DNA from: CAVSJJ01 sp963771015
GTDB taxonomy: Bacteria > Actinomycetota > Actinomycetes > Actinomycetales > Dermatophilaceae
DNA length: 64,000 bases
NCBI GenBank assembly: GCA_963771015.1
Contig: CAVYRN010000007.1
Coordinates: 248,001 to 312,000, forward strand
Direction: 5' to 3'
The notes beneath the pieces are model-generated. The model made no database searches, was not told the DNA's origin, and worked only from the letters and a program-made list of their open reading frames with translations. The position numbers were made by a program, and so were the translations under genes. Positions 40,874-48,782 of this stretch are shown piece after piece (position 1 is the stretch's first letter; each line of letters begins with the position of its first letter).

Positions 40874-41838
40874 GGCAGCGCCTCGGCGGCGGGCCGGGCC
40901 AGCGCGGCGATCTCCTCGGAGGTGGCGTTGCCCCCGGTGACGACGACGGCGCACCGCTGCGGGCGGTCGGTGTCGGCGAGCAGCCCCGCGAGGGCGGCCG
41001 CCCCGGCCCCCTCGGCGAGGGTGTGCGCGTGCGATGCGAGCAGGGCCGCGGCCTCGGCGATGTCGTCGTCGCTGACGAGGAGGAAGCCGTCGAGCCGCTC
41101 GCGCAGGACCGACTGGGGCAGCGCGAAGCCGACCCCCGTCGCCAACCCGCTCATCCGCGTGCGGCATGGGGCGGTGGTGAGCTCGCCGGCCGTCCACGAC
41201 CGGTATGCCGCCGGCGCGGCCGAGGACTGGACCCCGACGACCCGACACCCCGGGGCGAGGGCGTCGCGGACGAGGCAGGCCCCGGCGGCGCCGGTCCCGC
41301 TGCCGATCGGGACGTAGATCGTCTCGAGGTCGGGATGCTGGCGCAGCAGCTCGAGGTAGACGGTGGCGTGGCCGTAGACGATGGGCGGCTCGTTGCCCGG
41401 GTCGACGTAGGTCAGCCCGTCGGCCTCGGCGAGGGCGTGCGCGTGCGCCGCGGCCTCGGTCATCGTCGGGCCATGGACGACGACCTCGGCGCCGAGCCCG
41501 CGGACGGCCCCGAGCTTGACGTCGGGGGACCCGACCGGGGCGACGACGACCGCACGCGTGCCGGCGAGCCGCGCGGCATACGCCATCGACTGGGCATGGT
41601 TCCCCGTCGAGGCGGTGACCAACCCGGCGACGTCGTCGCGCTCCCGCAGTGCCGCGGCGAGGTTGACCCCGCCGCGGACCTTGAACGCGCCGGTGGGCTG
41701 GACGTTCTCGTGTTTGACGACGACCCGGCAACCGGCCCGCGCGTCGAGCAGCGGGTAGCTCCAGGCCGGCGTCGGGGGCAGGTGCGCCGAGACGACCCCT
41801 CCCGCAGCGAGCACACCGTCGAAGGTCAGCGTCTCCAC
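40870..41838 (-). CDS. PLP-dependent threonine/serine dehydratase-like enzyme
   Basis: The 322-residue fold-type II enzyme has the PLP lysine in GAFKVRG (about residue 53), the phosphate-binding loop GSGTGAAG (about 178) and STGNHAQSMAYAA. There is no C-terminal ACT domain, so it is not the allosteric biosynthetic IlvA but a short catabolic-type form. It would convert threonine or serine to a 2-oxo acid and ammonia. The GTG start follows CACACT by 6 nt. The coupled P-II gene suggests nitrogen-linked control. A racemase or diaminopropionate-lyase activity cannot be excluded. Confidence 0.87.
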   Translation of the reverse strand: METLTFDGVLAAGGVVSAHLPPTPAWSYPLLDARAGCRVVVKHENVQPTGAFKVRGGVNLAAALRERDDVAGLVTASTGNHAQSMAYAARLAGTRAVVVAPVGSPDVKLGAVRGLGAEVVVHGPTMTEAAAHAHALAEADGLTYVDPGNEPPIVYGHATVYLELLRQHPDLETIYVPIGSGTGAAGACLVRDALAPGCRVVGVQSSAAPAAYRSWTAGELTTAPCRTRMSGLATGVGFALPQSVLRERLDGFLLVSDDDIAEAAALLASHAHTLAEGAGAAALAGLLADTDRPQRCAVVVTGGNATSEEIAALARPAAEALP

Positions 41839-41844
41839 GACGCC

Positions 41845-41850
41845 AGTGTG
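41845..41850 (-). promoter_or_regulatory. Possible -10 box (CACACT) of dehydratase-glnB operon
   Basis: CACACT on the minus strand ends 6 nt before GTG 41838, identical in sequence and spacing to the box before the LysE-type exporter. Confidence 0.35.
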
Positions 41851-41868
41851 CCAACTGCGCGGATGCCG

Positions 41869-42657
41869 CTATCCATCGGACCCCGCGGGGGCCGGTGTGA
41901 GCAGCCCGAACTGCTCGCCGTCCGGGCCTCGGGCGATGAGGAGCCGGCCGTAGTCGAAGGTGTACGGATCCCGGTCGACCGTCCCACCGGCCGCCGTGAT
42001 GTGTGCGCCCGCGGCGTCGACGTCGGGGTGCTGGAAGGTCACCGTCCACCCGGTCATCGACGAGTCCTCGTCGAGGGCGCCGATGCCGCCGGCCGGTCGG
42101 TCGCCGCCCGGCACGGAGAACATCGCATAGCTCGCTCCACCCATCGCGACCTCCTCGTAGGTGTAGCCGAAGAGGCCCGCGTAGAACGCCTTCGATGCGC
42201 CGTAGTCCGCCGTCATGAGGTCACACCAGCTGACCGTCCCGTCCTCACCGACGGCGTCGAACCCGGTGTGCTGCCCGGGCTGCCAGGCGCCGAAGAACGC
42301 CCCGGCCGGGTCGACCCACATGGCCATCGACCCCAGCGGGCCGACGACCATCGGCGCGGCGACCTGCCGGGCTCCGGCCGCCGTCGCGGCCCGGTCTGTC
42401 GCCTCGATGTCGTCGGTGCCGAGGTAGACCGACCACACGTGCGGGGCCTCCTCCATCCCCGGCATCGTCGGGGAGAGTCCGGCGACCTGCCGTCCACCGA
42501 CCAGGGCGCTGGTGTAGCCACCGAACTCCGGAGCGCCCTCGCCGTAGCTCCAACCGAGGAGGTCGGCGTAGAAGGCCTTGCTCCGCTCGATGTCACTGGC
42601 CATGAGGTCGACCCAGCACGGCGTCCCCGCCGGCCACGATCCCGAGTGATCTGTCAT
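41869..42657 (-). CDS. Two-domain VOC (glyoxalase/bleomycin-resistance-like) protein
   Basis: The 262-residue protein is a tandem of two VOC domains, each beginning with CWVDLMASDIERSKAFYADLLGW or SWCDLMTADYGASKAFYAGLFGY. This is the layout of actinobacterial proteins related to hydroxylase partner and CFP32-type antigens. VOC folds bind metals or small molecules; the substrate is unknown. A ribosome site AGGGACAGG precedes ATG 42657. The gene stands alone, 30 bp upstream of the dehydratase promoter. Confidence 0.87.
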   Translation of the reverse strand: MTDHSGSWPAGTPCWVDLMASDIERSKAFYADLLGWSYGEGAPEFGGYTSALVGGRQVAGLSPTMPGMEEAPHVWSVYLGTDDIEATDRAATAAGARQVAAPMVVGPLGSMAMWVDPAGAFFGAWQPGQHTGFDAVGEDGTVSWCDLMTADYGASKAFYAGLFGYTYEEVAMGGASYAMFSVPGGDRPAGGIGALDEDSSMTGWTVTFQHPDVDAAGAHITAAGGTVDRDPYTFDYGRLLIARGPDGEQFGLLTPAPAGSDG

Positions 42658-42815
42658 GTCCTGTCCCTTCCCTGCGTCCCTCCACGGCGCTGTGGTCTCG
42701 CGCCCGTGGCCGATCCGATGACGCTACGCGCAGGGTCCGACACCTGGTGGCTTCGCACGGGGCCCGCACCGGAGTGCGGAACGGCCGTTGACAGCGGGTA
42801 TGCCTCCTCTGTTCA

Positions 42816-43631
42816 GTGCGGGGGGTGAGCGACACCTCGTCACCGCAGCAGCCCACCTCGTCGGACGAGGACGCCCTCGCGGAACGGATCTGGACCGCCC
42901 GGCGCGACGGCCACCTCCTCGACGCGGGTACCGAGGCGGCGGACCTGGGGCTCGCGACGGCATACCGGGTCCAACGGCGGGTCCTCGACCGGTGGCTTTC
43001 GGCCCGGCCCGACGACGGTGTCGTGGGGTGGAAGCTGGGCTACACGTCCCGGGCGATGCGGGAGCAGATGGGCGTCGACGACCCGAACTACGGACCCCTG
43101 CTCGCCAGCATGGTCAGCAGGGACGGCGAGCCGCTGCCGGAGGGCCTGCGCCATCCCCGCGTCGAGCCCGAGATCGCCCTCGTCATGGGGGCAGACGTCA
43201 GCGGGCCCGTGGCCCCGGAGCGCCTGCGGGACGCCGTCGCCGAGGTGCGTGCGGCCCTGGAGGTCGTCGACAGCACGTGGGCCGGCTACCGGTTCACCCT
43301 GCCGTCGAACACGGCCGACCTCTCCTCCGCAGCCGGCGTCGTCCTCGGTCCGGCACTGTCGCCGGATGTCGCTGCCGTCGACATCGCCGTCGACCTGCAC
43401 GTCGACGGCCGCTCGGTGGCGACGGCGACGGCGGACGCGGCGATGGGTGGCCCGCTTGATGCGCTCGCCTGGCTCGTCGACACGCTCGCCGCCGCCGGCG
43501 AGGTGCTCCGGGCCGGGTCGGTCGTCATGACCGGGGGGCTCACCGCGGCCCACCGGCTGGACCCCGGCACGACGATCACGGCGAACTTCACGACCGGGTC
43601 GCGGACCTCGGCCGTATCCGTGCGCCGCTGA
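42816..43631 (+). CDS. 2-keto-4-pentenoate hydratase / FAH-family enzyme
   Basis: The 271-residue protein matches the MhpD/HpcG hydratase branch of the fumarylacetoacetate hydrolase superfamily: VVGWKLGYTSRAMREQMGVDDPNYGPL (about residues 70-95) followed by HPRVEPEIALVMG with the metal-binding Glu pair. These enzymes hydrate 2-hydroxypenta-2,4-dienoate-type intermediates in meta-cleavage of aromatic compounds. No other ring-cleavage genes are adjacent, so its physiological substrate is open. GTG 42816 or GTG 42825 may be the start. A TTGACA lies at 42788-42793. Confidence 0.88.
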   Translation: MRGVSDTSSPQQPTSSDEDALAERIWTARRDGHLLDAGTEAADLGLATAYRVQRRVLDRWLSARPDDGVVGWKLGYTSRAMREQMGVDDPNYGPLLASMVSRDGEPLPEGLRHPRVEPEIALVMGADVSGPVAPERLRDAVAEVRAALEVVDSTWAGYRFTLPSNTADLSSAAGVVLGPALSPDVAAVDIAVDLHVDGRSVATATADAAMGGPLDALAWLVDTLAAAGEVLRAGSVVMTGGLTAAHRLDPGTTITANFTTGSRTSAVSVRR

Positions 43632-43656
43632 CCGGGCCAACCGGGCCCGGGCGGCA

Positions 43657-43662
43657 TACGGT
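43657..43662 (+). promoter_or_regulatory. -10 box (in GGCATACGGT), leaderless MBL-fold gene
   Basis: TACGGT ends 6 nt before GTG 43669 and contains the end of the heptamer GGCATAC. Confidence 0.5.
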
Positions 43663-43668
43663 GGGAGG

Positions 43669-44529
43669 GTGTTCACCGAGATCGCGGACCGGGTGTGGAC
43701 GGCACGCTTCCCGCAGTGGGACGTCACCGTGGGGCTCGTCGTCGGTCACGACGGCGCCGTCCTCGTCGATACCCGCGCCAGTGCCAGCCAGGGCCGCGAG
43801 ATCATCGGCCTACTGCGCGCGATGGACCCCCGGCTGCATGTCACCCACGTCGTCAACACCCACGTCCACTTCGACCACACGTTCGGCAACACCGCCTTCA
43901 CCGACCGGCCGATCTACGCCCACGAGAAGGCCGCTCGCGCCGCGATGACCGACGGCGCCCGGGTCAAGATCCGGATGGAGCGCGACCCCAGTGGGTACGA
44001 GCCGCTCGGGTACACGGCCGAGGACATCGCCGATGCCCGCGCAACGATCATCCGGCCCGCCGACCACACGTTCGCCGAGTCCGAGACGATCGACCTCGGC
44101 GACCGGGCGGTGACCCTGACGTATGCCGGCCGTGGCCACACCGACGGTGACATCACCGTGTCGGTGTCCGGGACCCGGATCGTCTTCGTCGGCGACCTCG
44201 TCGAGCAGTCCGGACCACCGTCGCTCGGCCCGGACTGCTGGCCGCTGGAGTGGGCCGCCACCCTGGACACGATCCGGGCCCACATCGCCGCCGACGCCAT
44301 CGTCGTGCCGGGACACGGCACCCCGGTGGACATCGACTTCGTGGCCCGGCAACGTGCCGATCTCGACGCCCTTGCCTCGGTCATCCGCCAGCGGCGGCTG
44401 GCCGGGCTGACCCTGGCGGAGGCGACGAGGGAGCCCGACGACCGGTTGCCGTACCCGCTGGAGTCCCTCGGCGCGGCGTTCGCCCGAGGCTGGGAGCAGC
44501 TCCGTGCACCGGGGCCGGGCTTGGGGTAG
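43669..44529 (+). CDS. Metallo-beta-lactamase-fold hydrolase
   Basis: A 286-residue protein with the zinc motif THVHFDHTFGN (HxHxDH, about residues 64-69), GRGHTDGDI (third histidine), VFVGDLVEQ and VPGHGTPVD. This is the layout of stand-alone MBL-fold hydrolases of the glyoxalase II/quinoprotein-relay group. It would hydrolyse an ester, thioester or lactone with a di-zinc centre in the cytoplasm. No signal peptide is present, so a beta-lactamase role is unlikely. The hydratase lies 37 bp upstream but this gene has its own -10 box. Confidence 0.9.
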   Translation: MFTEIADRVWTARFPQWDVTVGLVVGHDGAVLVDTRASASQGREIIGLLRAMDPRLHVTHVVNTHVHFDHTFGNTAFTDRPIYAHEKAARAAMTDGARVKIRMERDPSGYEPLGYTAEDIADARATIIRPADHTFAESETIDLGDRAVTLTYAGRGHTDGDITVSVSGTRIVFVGDLVEQSGPPSLGPDCWPLEWAATLDTIRAHIAADAIVVPGHGTPVDIDFVARQRADLDALASVIRQRRLAGLTLAEATREPDDRLPYPLESLGAAFARGWEQLRAPGPGLG

Positions 44530-44580
44530 CCGGTCCCGTCGACCCGCCCGCCGCACCGACCCCACCGACGACGACGGCGG

Positions 44581-45438
44581 TCAGGCGGGCTTGACCGCCC
44601 GGACGAAGGCGCTCGCGAACGCGCCGTCGAGCTGCTCGACGGCCGCGGCGGCGTCGATGCCGTCGGGCAGGTCCTCCGGCCGGAGCGACTCGGCGAGGTC
44701 CTCCAGGTCGCCCCGGCCGAAGGTCCGCGTCACGTCGACCCCCGCATCGGTGAACCCGGCGGTGGTCAGCCGGGCGATGAAGTCCTCGGCGACCAGGGCC
44801 CCGGCGATGCATCCGGTCCACAGGCCGACCACGTGCTGCAGGGCTGACGGCAGGGGGCGGAGGAGGACGACGTCGGAGACCGCGAACCGCCCACCCGGAC
44901 GCAGCACCCGGAACGACTCACGCAGCACGGCGTCCTTGTCGGTCGAGAGGTTGACGACGCAGTTGGAGATGACGACGTCGACCGAGGCGTCGGGCAGCGG
45001 CACGTCCTCGATGCTGCCCTGGAGGAACTGCGCGTTGGTCACGCCCGCCTCCTCCTGGTTGCGCCGGGCCAGCTCGAGCATCTCGCTCGTCATGTCGAGG
45101 CCGTATGCCGTGCCGTCCGGTCCGACCCGGCGGGCCGACAGCAGCACGTCAAGGCCGCCGCCGGAGCCGAGGTCGAGGACGACCTCTCCGGGGTGGAGGT
45201 CGGCCAGGGCCGTGGGGTTGCCGCACCCCAGCGACGCGGCGAGCGCACCCGCCGACGGGGCGTCGGCGGCGGCGTACAGGTCGGCGCTGATGGGGTCCTT
45301 GTCGGCGCTCCCGCAGCCGCAGCCGGCCTCGGCGCCGGACATCTCCAGCGAGCTGCGGGCCGCGGCGGCGTAGTGGCCGCGCACCGCCTCGCGGATCTCG
45401 GTGTCGCTCATGGTGGACGAGGCCTGCTCGGTCGTCAT
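44581..45438 (-). CDS. arsM: Arsenite S-adenosylmethionine methyltransferase
   Basis: The 285-residue protein has the SAM motif VLDLGSGGGLDVLL and three cysteine sites that match known arsenic-binding positions: SLGCGNP, ISNCVVNLS and TGCIAGAL. An additional CGCG cluster lies near residue 40. It methylates As(III) to methyl- and dimethylarsenic species, some volatile. AGGAGA precedes ATG 45438. It is divergent from an ArsR repressor across a shared operator. No arsenite pump (arsB/acr3) or arsenate reductase is within the window near it, so methylation seems to be the main response encoded here. Confidence 0.94.
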   Translation of the reverse strand: MTTEQASSTMSDTEIREAVRGHYAAAARSSLEMSGAEAGCGCGSADKDPISADLYAAADAPSAGALAASLGCGNPTALADLHPGEVVLDLGSGGGLDVLLSARRVGPDGTAYGLDMTSEMLELARRNQEEAGVTNAQFLQGSIEDVPLPDASVDVVISNCVVNLSTDKDAVLRESFRVLRPGGRFAVSDVVLLRPLPSALQHVVGLWTGCIAGALVAEDFIARLTTAGFTDAGVDVTRTFGRGDLEDLAESLRPEDLPDGIDAAAAVEQLDGAFASAFVRAVKPA

Positions 45439-45458
45439 GCTGGTCTCCTGTTTTGATG

Positions 45459-45498
45459 GATATCGAACCAGGAACAGGGTGCACCTTGATTCGATGTC
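45459..45498. promoter_or_regulatory. Operator-like inverted repeat in the arsM-arsR divergent region
   Basis: GATATCGAA (45459-45467) and TTCGATGTC (45490-45498) are inverted with one mismatch, 22 bp apart, in an AT-rich patch (45451-45510) that stands out in this DNA. It overlaps the likely promoters of arsM and arsR and is the expected place for ArsR binding. Confidence 0.55.
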
Positions 45499-45501
45499 TG
45501 T

Positions 45502-45507
45502 CAATAT
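45502..45507 (+). promoter_or_regulatory. Possible -10 box (CAATAT) of arsR
   Basis: CAATAT ends 6 nt before ATG 45514; no ribosome site intervenes, so a leaderless message is plausible. Confidence 0.35.
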
Positions 45508-45513
45508 AGAGGC

Positions 45514-45852
45514 ATGTCGCCGCCGTTCCAGCCCACCCCTCCCTGCTGCGCGCTCGCTGCCCCGCCGCTGACCGAGGACGACGCCGCCGCGATCGCGCCG
45601 ATGTTCAAGGCGCTGGGAGACCCGGTCCGGCTGCGGCTGGTCTCGCTCATCGCGGCCACCCCGGAGGCGTGCGTGTGCGACCTCACCGGGGCGTTCGAGC
45701 TCAGCGCACCGACGATCTCGCACCACCTGCGCGTGCTGCGCGAAGCGGGCCTGGTCGGGTCGGAGCGCCGCGGGACCTGGGTCTACTACCGCATCCGGCC
45801 CGCGGCACTGGAGCGGCTGGCCGGCCTGCTCAACCCGCCCGCGAGCAGCTGA
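45514..45852 (+). CDS. arsR: ArsR/SmtB-family repressor
   Basis: The 112-residue winged-helix repressor has MFKALGDPVRLRLVSLI, then EACVCDL and the recognition helix SAPTISHHLRVLREAGLV. Cys pairs occur at the N-terminus (PCC, residues 11-12) and in CVC (about 52-54), the same layout as the Corynebacterium glutamicum ArsR As(III) site formed by N-terminal Cys-Cys plus a Cys in the alpha-4 region. Binding of As(III) would release it from the arsM-arsR operator. It is monocistronic; a 12-bp palindrome, GGTGGGCCCACC (45905-45916), lies 50 bp after the stop and may end transcription. Confidence 0.95.
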   Translation: MSPPFQPTPPCCALAAPPLTEDDAAAIAPMFKALGDPVRLRLVSLIAATPEACVCDLTGAFELSAPTISHHLRVLREAGLVGSERRGTWVYYRIRPAALERLAGLLNPPASS

Positions 45853-45904
45853 GCCGGGTCAGCCCGCCGGGTCGGCGCACAGCGGCGCTCCGGCGCCGGA
45901 CCCG

Positions 45905-45916
45905 GGTGGGCCCACC
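45905..45916. terminator. 12-bp palindrome after arsR
   Basis: GGTGGGCCCACC is a perfect palindrome about 50 bp after the arsR stop and before the TAGAGT (45946-45951) that probably serves the next gene. Confidence 0.3.
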
Positions 45917-45980
45917 GGAACCTCCCGATGAGCCGGCCCGCCACCTAGAGTCGGGTGGGACGCACCCCAGGAGGTGAGGG

Positions 45981-47813
45981 ATGGTCCCGGTGCTCACGCT
46001 TCGGTTCATGGGACGGCCTCGCCTCGAAAGCGACGGCCGCCCGCTGGGGTCGCCTCGGGGGCGCAAGGCGTGGGCGATGCTGGCCTACGTCGCCCTGGCC
46101 GAGCGCCCGCCCAGCCGCCAGGAGCTCGCCACGTTGCTCTTCTCGGACGCGGAGGATCCCCACGGCGCCCTACGCTGGAACCTCAGCGAGCTGCGCCGAG
46201 CGCTCCAGGCGCCAACGGCGCTGCACGGAGACCCGGTCGAGCTGGGGATCGAGGTCGTGCTTGACGTGCGGTCGCTGGAGTCGACCCTTCTCGACGCCGA
46301 GCGGATCCTCCGTCTCGGTGGTGAGTTCCTCGAAGGCATCGATGTCGTGTCGAGCCCGGCCTTCACCTCGTGGGTCGAGGTGACCCGTCAACACCTGCGC
46401 GCCAGCACCCTCGCGTTGGTTTGCGAGTCGGCGCTGCACCACCTCGAGATCGGCAGCCCGGTGCCGGCCGGCAGCCTCGCCGCGCACGGCCTGGCGATCG
46501 ACCCGTTCGACGCCACGTGCCACGCACTGCTCGTGCGGTCGTTGGCCGAGGCCGGCAACCCCGCGGCGGCGCGGCGCCAGGTGGAGGTCAGTGAACGCCT
46601 GTTCCGCGATGAGCTGGGAGTCGACCTTCCCCACGACATCGTCCGGTGGGCGACGGCGCGCCCTGCGTCCCTCACCGCCACGGTGGTCCCGCCGAACAAC
46701 AGCGGCGCGAGTGCCCGCTCCTACCTGGCCGCTGGGAAGGCGTCCTTCTCGGCGGGCGCCGTCGGTCCGGGCACCGAGCAGCTGCTCAGGGCGGTCGACA
46801 TCGCGAAGAACGTCGCGGACCCCGCGCTGGAGGCGACGGCGCTCGTCACCCTCGCCGGGTGCCAGATCCATGGCGCGGGCCTACGCGGCGCCGAGGTCGC
46901 CGGGCCTCTGCTGCGCGGCCTGGCAGCCGCTCGCTCCGTCGGTGACACGGAGACCGCGTCGGAGGCCTGCCGGGAGCTGGCCTTCCTCGGCGTCCAGCTC
47001 GGCCACCACGACCGGGCCGACGCCTGGCTCGACACCGCGTTCGCGCTCACCCCAGGCGTCGCCCAGCGGTCGAAGGTCCTCGGGGTGCGCGGGATGAACC
47101 GATCAGACACCGCCCACTACGCGCCGGCGCTCGAGGCGCTGGCCGCATCCGTCGCCGACGCCGAGGAGGCCGGCCTGGTCCGCCAGGCGGCCTGGTCCCG
47201 CTCGATGGTCGGCCGGATCCACCTCCTGTGCGGCGAGCCGCTCCGCGCCGCCGCGGTGCTCGACGCGGCCCTGGCCGACATCACCAGGGAGCGGTGGGTG
47301 GCGTTCCTCCCTTGGGCCCAGAACTTCCGCGCCGAGGCGGCGGTGGCCTGCGGGGACCTGGACACCGCCGTCGAGCTGCTTGACCACGCGTGGGTGCTGG
47401 CGACCGAGTCACGGGACCACTGCTGGCTCACCACGGTGGCCTGCGGCCAGGCACGGACCGCCGCGGCACGCGGCGACGTCGCCGCCGCGCTGGACTGGGT
47501 CCGGGCGGGGCTGGCCCCGACTCCCTGGTACCTCTGGCCGGTCGCGCATCTCCTCGACGCCGGCTGCGACATCGTCGCGAGGGCAGACGCCGCCGCCCTC
47601 GACGCGCCACCGCCGTCCGAGCACTGGTCGCGGTCGCTGTACCGTCTGGCGGCTCGGACCGGGCAGCGCGAGCACCTCGTCCGGGCGCAGCTGCACCGGG
47701 CGCGGGCAGGTGACCGGGACCAGGCCGAGGCGGCCCGGCTCGGCGCAGCCGCGATCGACAACCCGGCGCTGGACAGCCTGGTCGCGAGCGTCGGGGCCGC
47801 GGACCCGAGGTAG
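45981..47813 (+). CDS. BTAD-domain transcriptional regulator with TPR-like repeats
   Basis: The 610-residue protein starts with LTLRFMGRPRLESDGRPLGSPRGRKAWAMLAYVAL, the winged-helix of SARP/OmpR-type activators, followed by a bacterial transcriptional activation domain (to about 235) and about 370 residues of Ala/Leu-rich TPR-like helices (for example DTAVELLDHAWVLATESRD). There is no NB-ARC ATPase. Such regulators are common in actinobacteria and often stand beside small enzymes they may control; the convergent tautomerase is such a neighbour. AGGAGGTGAGGG is a strong ribosome site before ATG 45981. The effector is unknown. Confidence 0.85.
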   Translation: MVPVLTLRFMGRPRLESDGRPLGSPRGRKAWAMLAYVALAERPPSRQELATLLFSDAEDPHGALRWNLSELRRALQAPTALHGDPVELGIEVVLDVRSLESTLLDAERILRLGGEFLEGIDVVSSPAFTSWVEVTRQHLRASTLALVCESALHHLEIGSPVPAGSLAAHGLAIDPFDATCHALLVRSLAEAGNPAAARRQVEVSERLFRDELGVDLPHDIVRWATARPASLTATVVPPNNSGASARSYLAAGKASFSAGAVGPGTEQLLRAVDIAKNVADPALEATALVTLAGCQIHGAGLRGAEVAGPLLRGLAAARSVGDTETASEACRELAFLGVQLGHHDRADAWLDTAFALTPGVAQRSKVLGVRGMNRSDTAHYAPALEALAASVADAEEAGLVRQAAWSRSMVGRIHLLCGEPLRAAAVLDAALADITRERWVAFLPWAQNFRAEAAVACGDLDTAVELLDHAWVLATESRDHCWLTTVACGQARTAAARGDVAAALDWVRAGLAPTPWYLWPVAHLLDAGCDIVARADAAALDAPPPSEHWSRSLYRLAARTGQREHLVRAQLHRARAGDRDQAEAARLGAAAIDNPALDSLVASVGAADPR

Positions 47814-47824
47814 CAGGCCGGGAC

Positions 47825-47867
47825 ACGGGTCGGGCGGCGCGCGGGGTCCACGCGCCGCCCGACCCGT
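47825..47867. terminator. 17-bp perfect hairpin between BTAD gene and tautomerase
   Basis: Arms ACGGGTCGGGCGGCGCG (47825-47841) and its exact complement (47851-47867) flank a 9-nt loop. It lies between two converging genes and is probably a bidirectional terminator. Confidence 0.75.
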
Positions 47868-47876
47868 CGGGGCCGC

Positions 47877-48104
47877 TCAGCCCACGGCGACCCCCGCGGC
47901 GAGCTCGTGCACGGCCTGGGTCGTCAGGCACTGACCCCCGATGCCCCAGTCCCCGCTCTTGACCTCCTCCAGGACGACCCAGGTGACCCCGCGCATGGCC
48001 TCACCCTCGACGGACACCATGGCGTCCGTCAGGCGACCCACGATGTCCCTCTTCTGGTCGTCGGTGAACACGTTCTCGATCACCTTCACGTTGATCAACG
48101 GCAT
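47877..48104 (-). CDS. 4-oxalocrotonate tautomerase-family protein
   Basis: A 75-residue protein. After loss of Met it starts with Pro (MPLINVKV), the catalytic base of the tautomerase family, followed by FTDDQKRDIVGRLTDAMVSVEGEAMRGVTWVVLEEVKSGDWGIGG, the order seen in 4-OT-like enzymes. It would interconvert enol and keto forms of small acids. AAGGAG precedes ATG 48104. A 10-bp inverted repeat directly upstream may control it. It is convergent with the BTAD regulator. The natural substrate is unknown. Confidence 0.9.
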   Translation of the reverse strand: MPLINVKVIENVFTDDQKRDIVGRLTDAMVSVEGEAMRGVTWVVLEEVKSGDWGIGGQCLTTQAVHELAAGVAVG

Positions 48105-48118
48105 GTTTCTCACTCCTT

Positions 48119-48147
48119 GGTGGTCGGTGTTTCCGATACCGACCACC
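48119..48147. promoter_or_regulatory. 10-bp perfect inverted repeat upstream of tautomerase gene
   Basis: GGTGGTCGGT (48119-48128) and ACCGACCACC (48138-48147), spaced by 9 nt, begin a few bases before the tautomerase ribosome site. It may be a repressor or activator site, or a terminator for the upstream oxidoreductase gene. Confidence 0.5.
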
Positions 48148-48195
48148 CTCGGGCGAGAGCGTGTGACCGCGCGTGTGACGCGACCCGGCGATGGG

Positions 48196-48603
48196 TCAGC
48201 TCGCCGGGTCGGCGTCCCGCTCGTCGACGACGGGGAACGCCACGTAGTCGCGGCAGTGGATGAGATGGGCCAGGGCGCTGCGCTGAGGCTGCGGCATCCG
48301 CGCCAGCCCATCGTCGCTCGAAAGCCGACGCGGCGGCCCGAGGGCGACCCACTCCCGCCCGAACCGCATCCGTGCTCCCCCGGCCGCCGTGATGTTCTTC
48401 AGCCACTGAACCTCCGGGCCGTAGGTGAGCGCCACCGTCACCTCGTCGCCGTCACGGAAGGCCATGATCGGCGTCCGGCGCACCTGCCCCGTCTTCCGGC
48501 CGACGTGCTCGAGCTCGACGAGGTCGAGGTGGCCGACGAGGTGGACCATCCCCTTGTTGAGGACGCGGGCGTTGAACCGCGTGACGGAGAGCGGGATCGG
48601 CAT
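48196..48603 (-). CDS. F420-dependent nitroreductase-like (DDN-family) protein
   Basis: The 135-residue protein is a split-barrel flavin/deazaflavin-binding domain: LVELEHVGRKTGQVRRTPIMAFRDGDEVTVAL is the signature of the actinobacterial DUF385/DDN family, with the F420 phosphate-binding GRKTG and a WLKNI segment. Members reduce quinones or nitro compounds with F420H2, or have unknown roles. GGAGGA precedes ATG 48603; the ATG lies within GTATGCC. Two in-frame upstream starts lack a ribosome site. Substrate is unknown. Confidence 0.85.
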   Translation of the reverse strand: MPIPLSVTRFNARVLNKGMVHLVGHLDLVELEHVGRKTGQVRRTPIMAFRDGDEVTVALTYGPEVQWLKNITAAGGARMRFGREWVALGPPRRLSSDDGLARMPQPQRSALAHLIHCRDYVAFPVVDERDADPAS

Positions 48604-48732
48604 ACGTCCTCCTCGGGTCACCTGCCACTCTCGCAGCGCCGGGCGCGTGCCTCAACCCCGGGTGACCCCGTCGCGAACCCGGACGGCCGCCGGGGACCCT
48701 CGACACGTCCGGACAGGGGCCCCACGGAGACG

Positions 48733-48760
48733 TAGGGTCGGGGTGCGGGTCACCCGACCC
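48733..48760 (+). promoter_or_regulatory. Promoter with overlapping inverted repeat, SDR gene
   Basis: TAGGGT (48733-48738) overlaps GGGTCGGG (48735-48742), whose complement CCCGACCC is at 48753-48760. An inverted repeat on top of a -10 box suggests an operator for the gene at 48783. Confidence 0.35.
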
Positions 48761-48782
48761 GACGACAGAGCGGACCACCACC

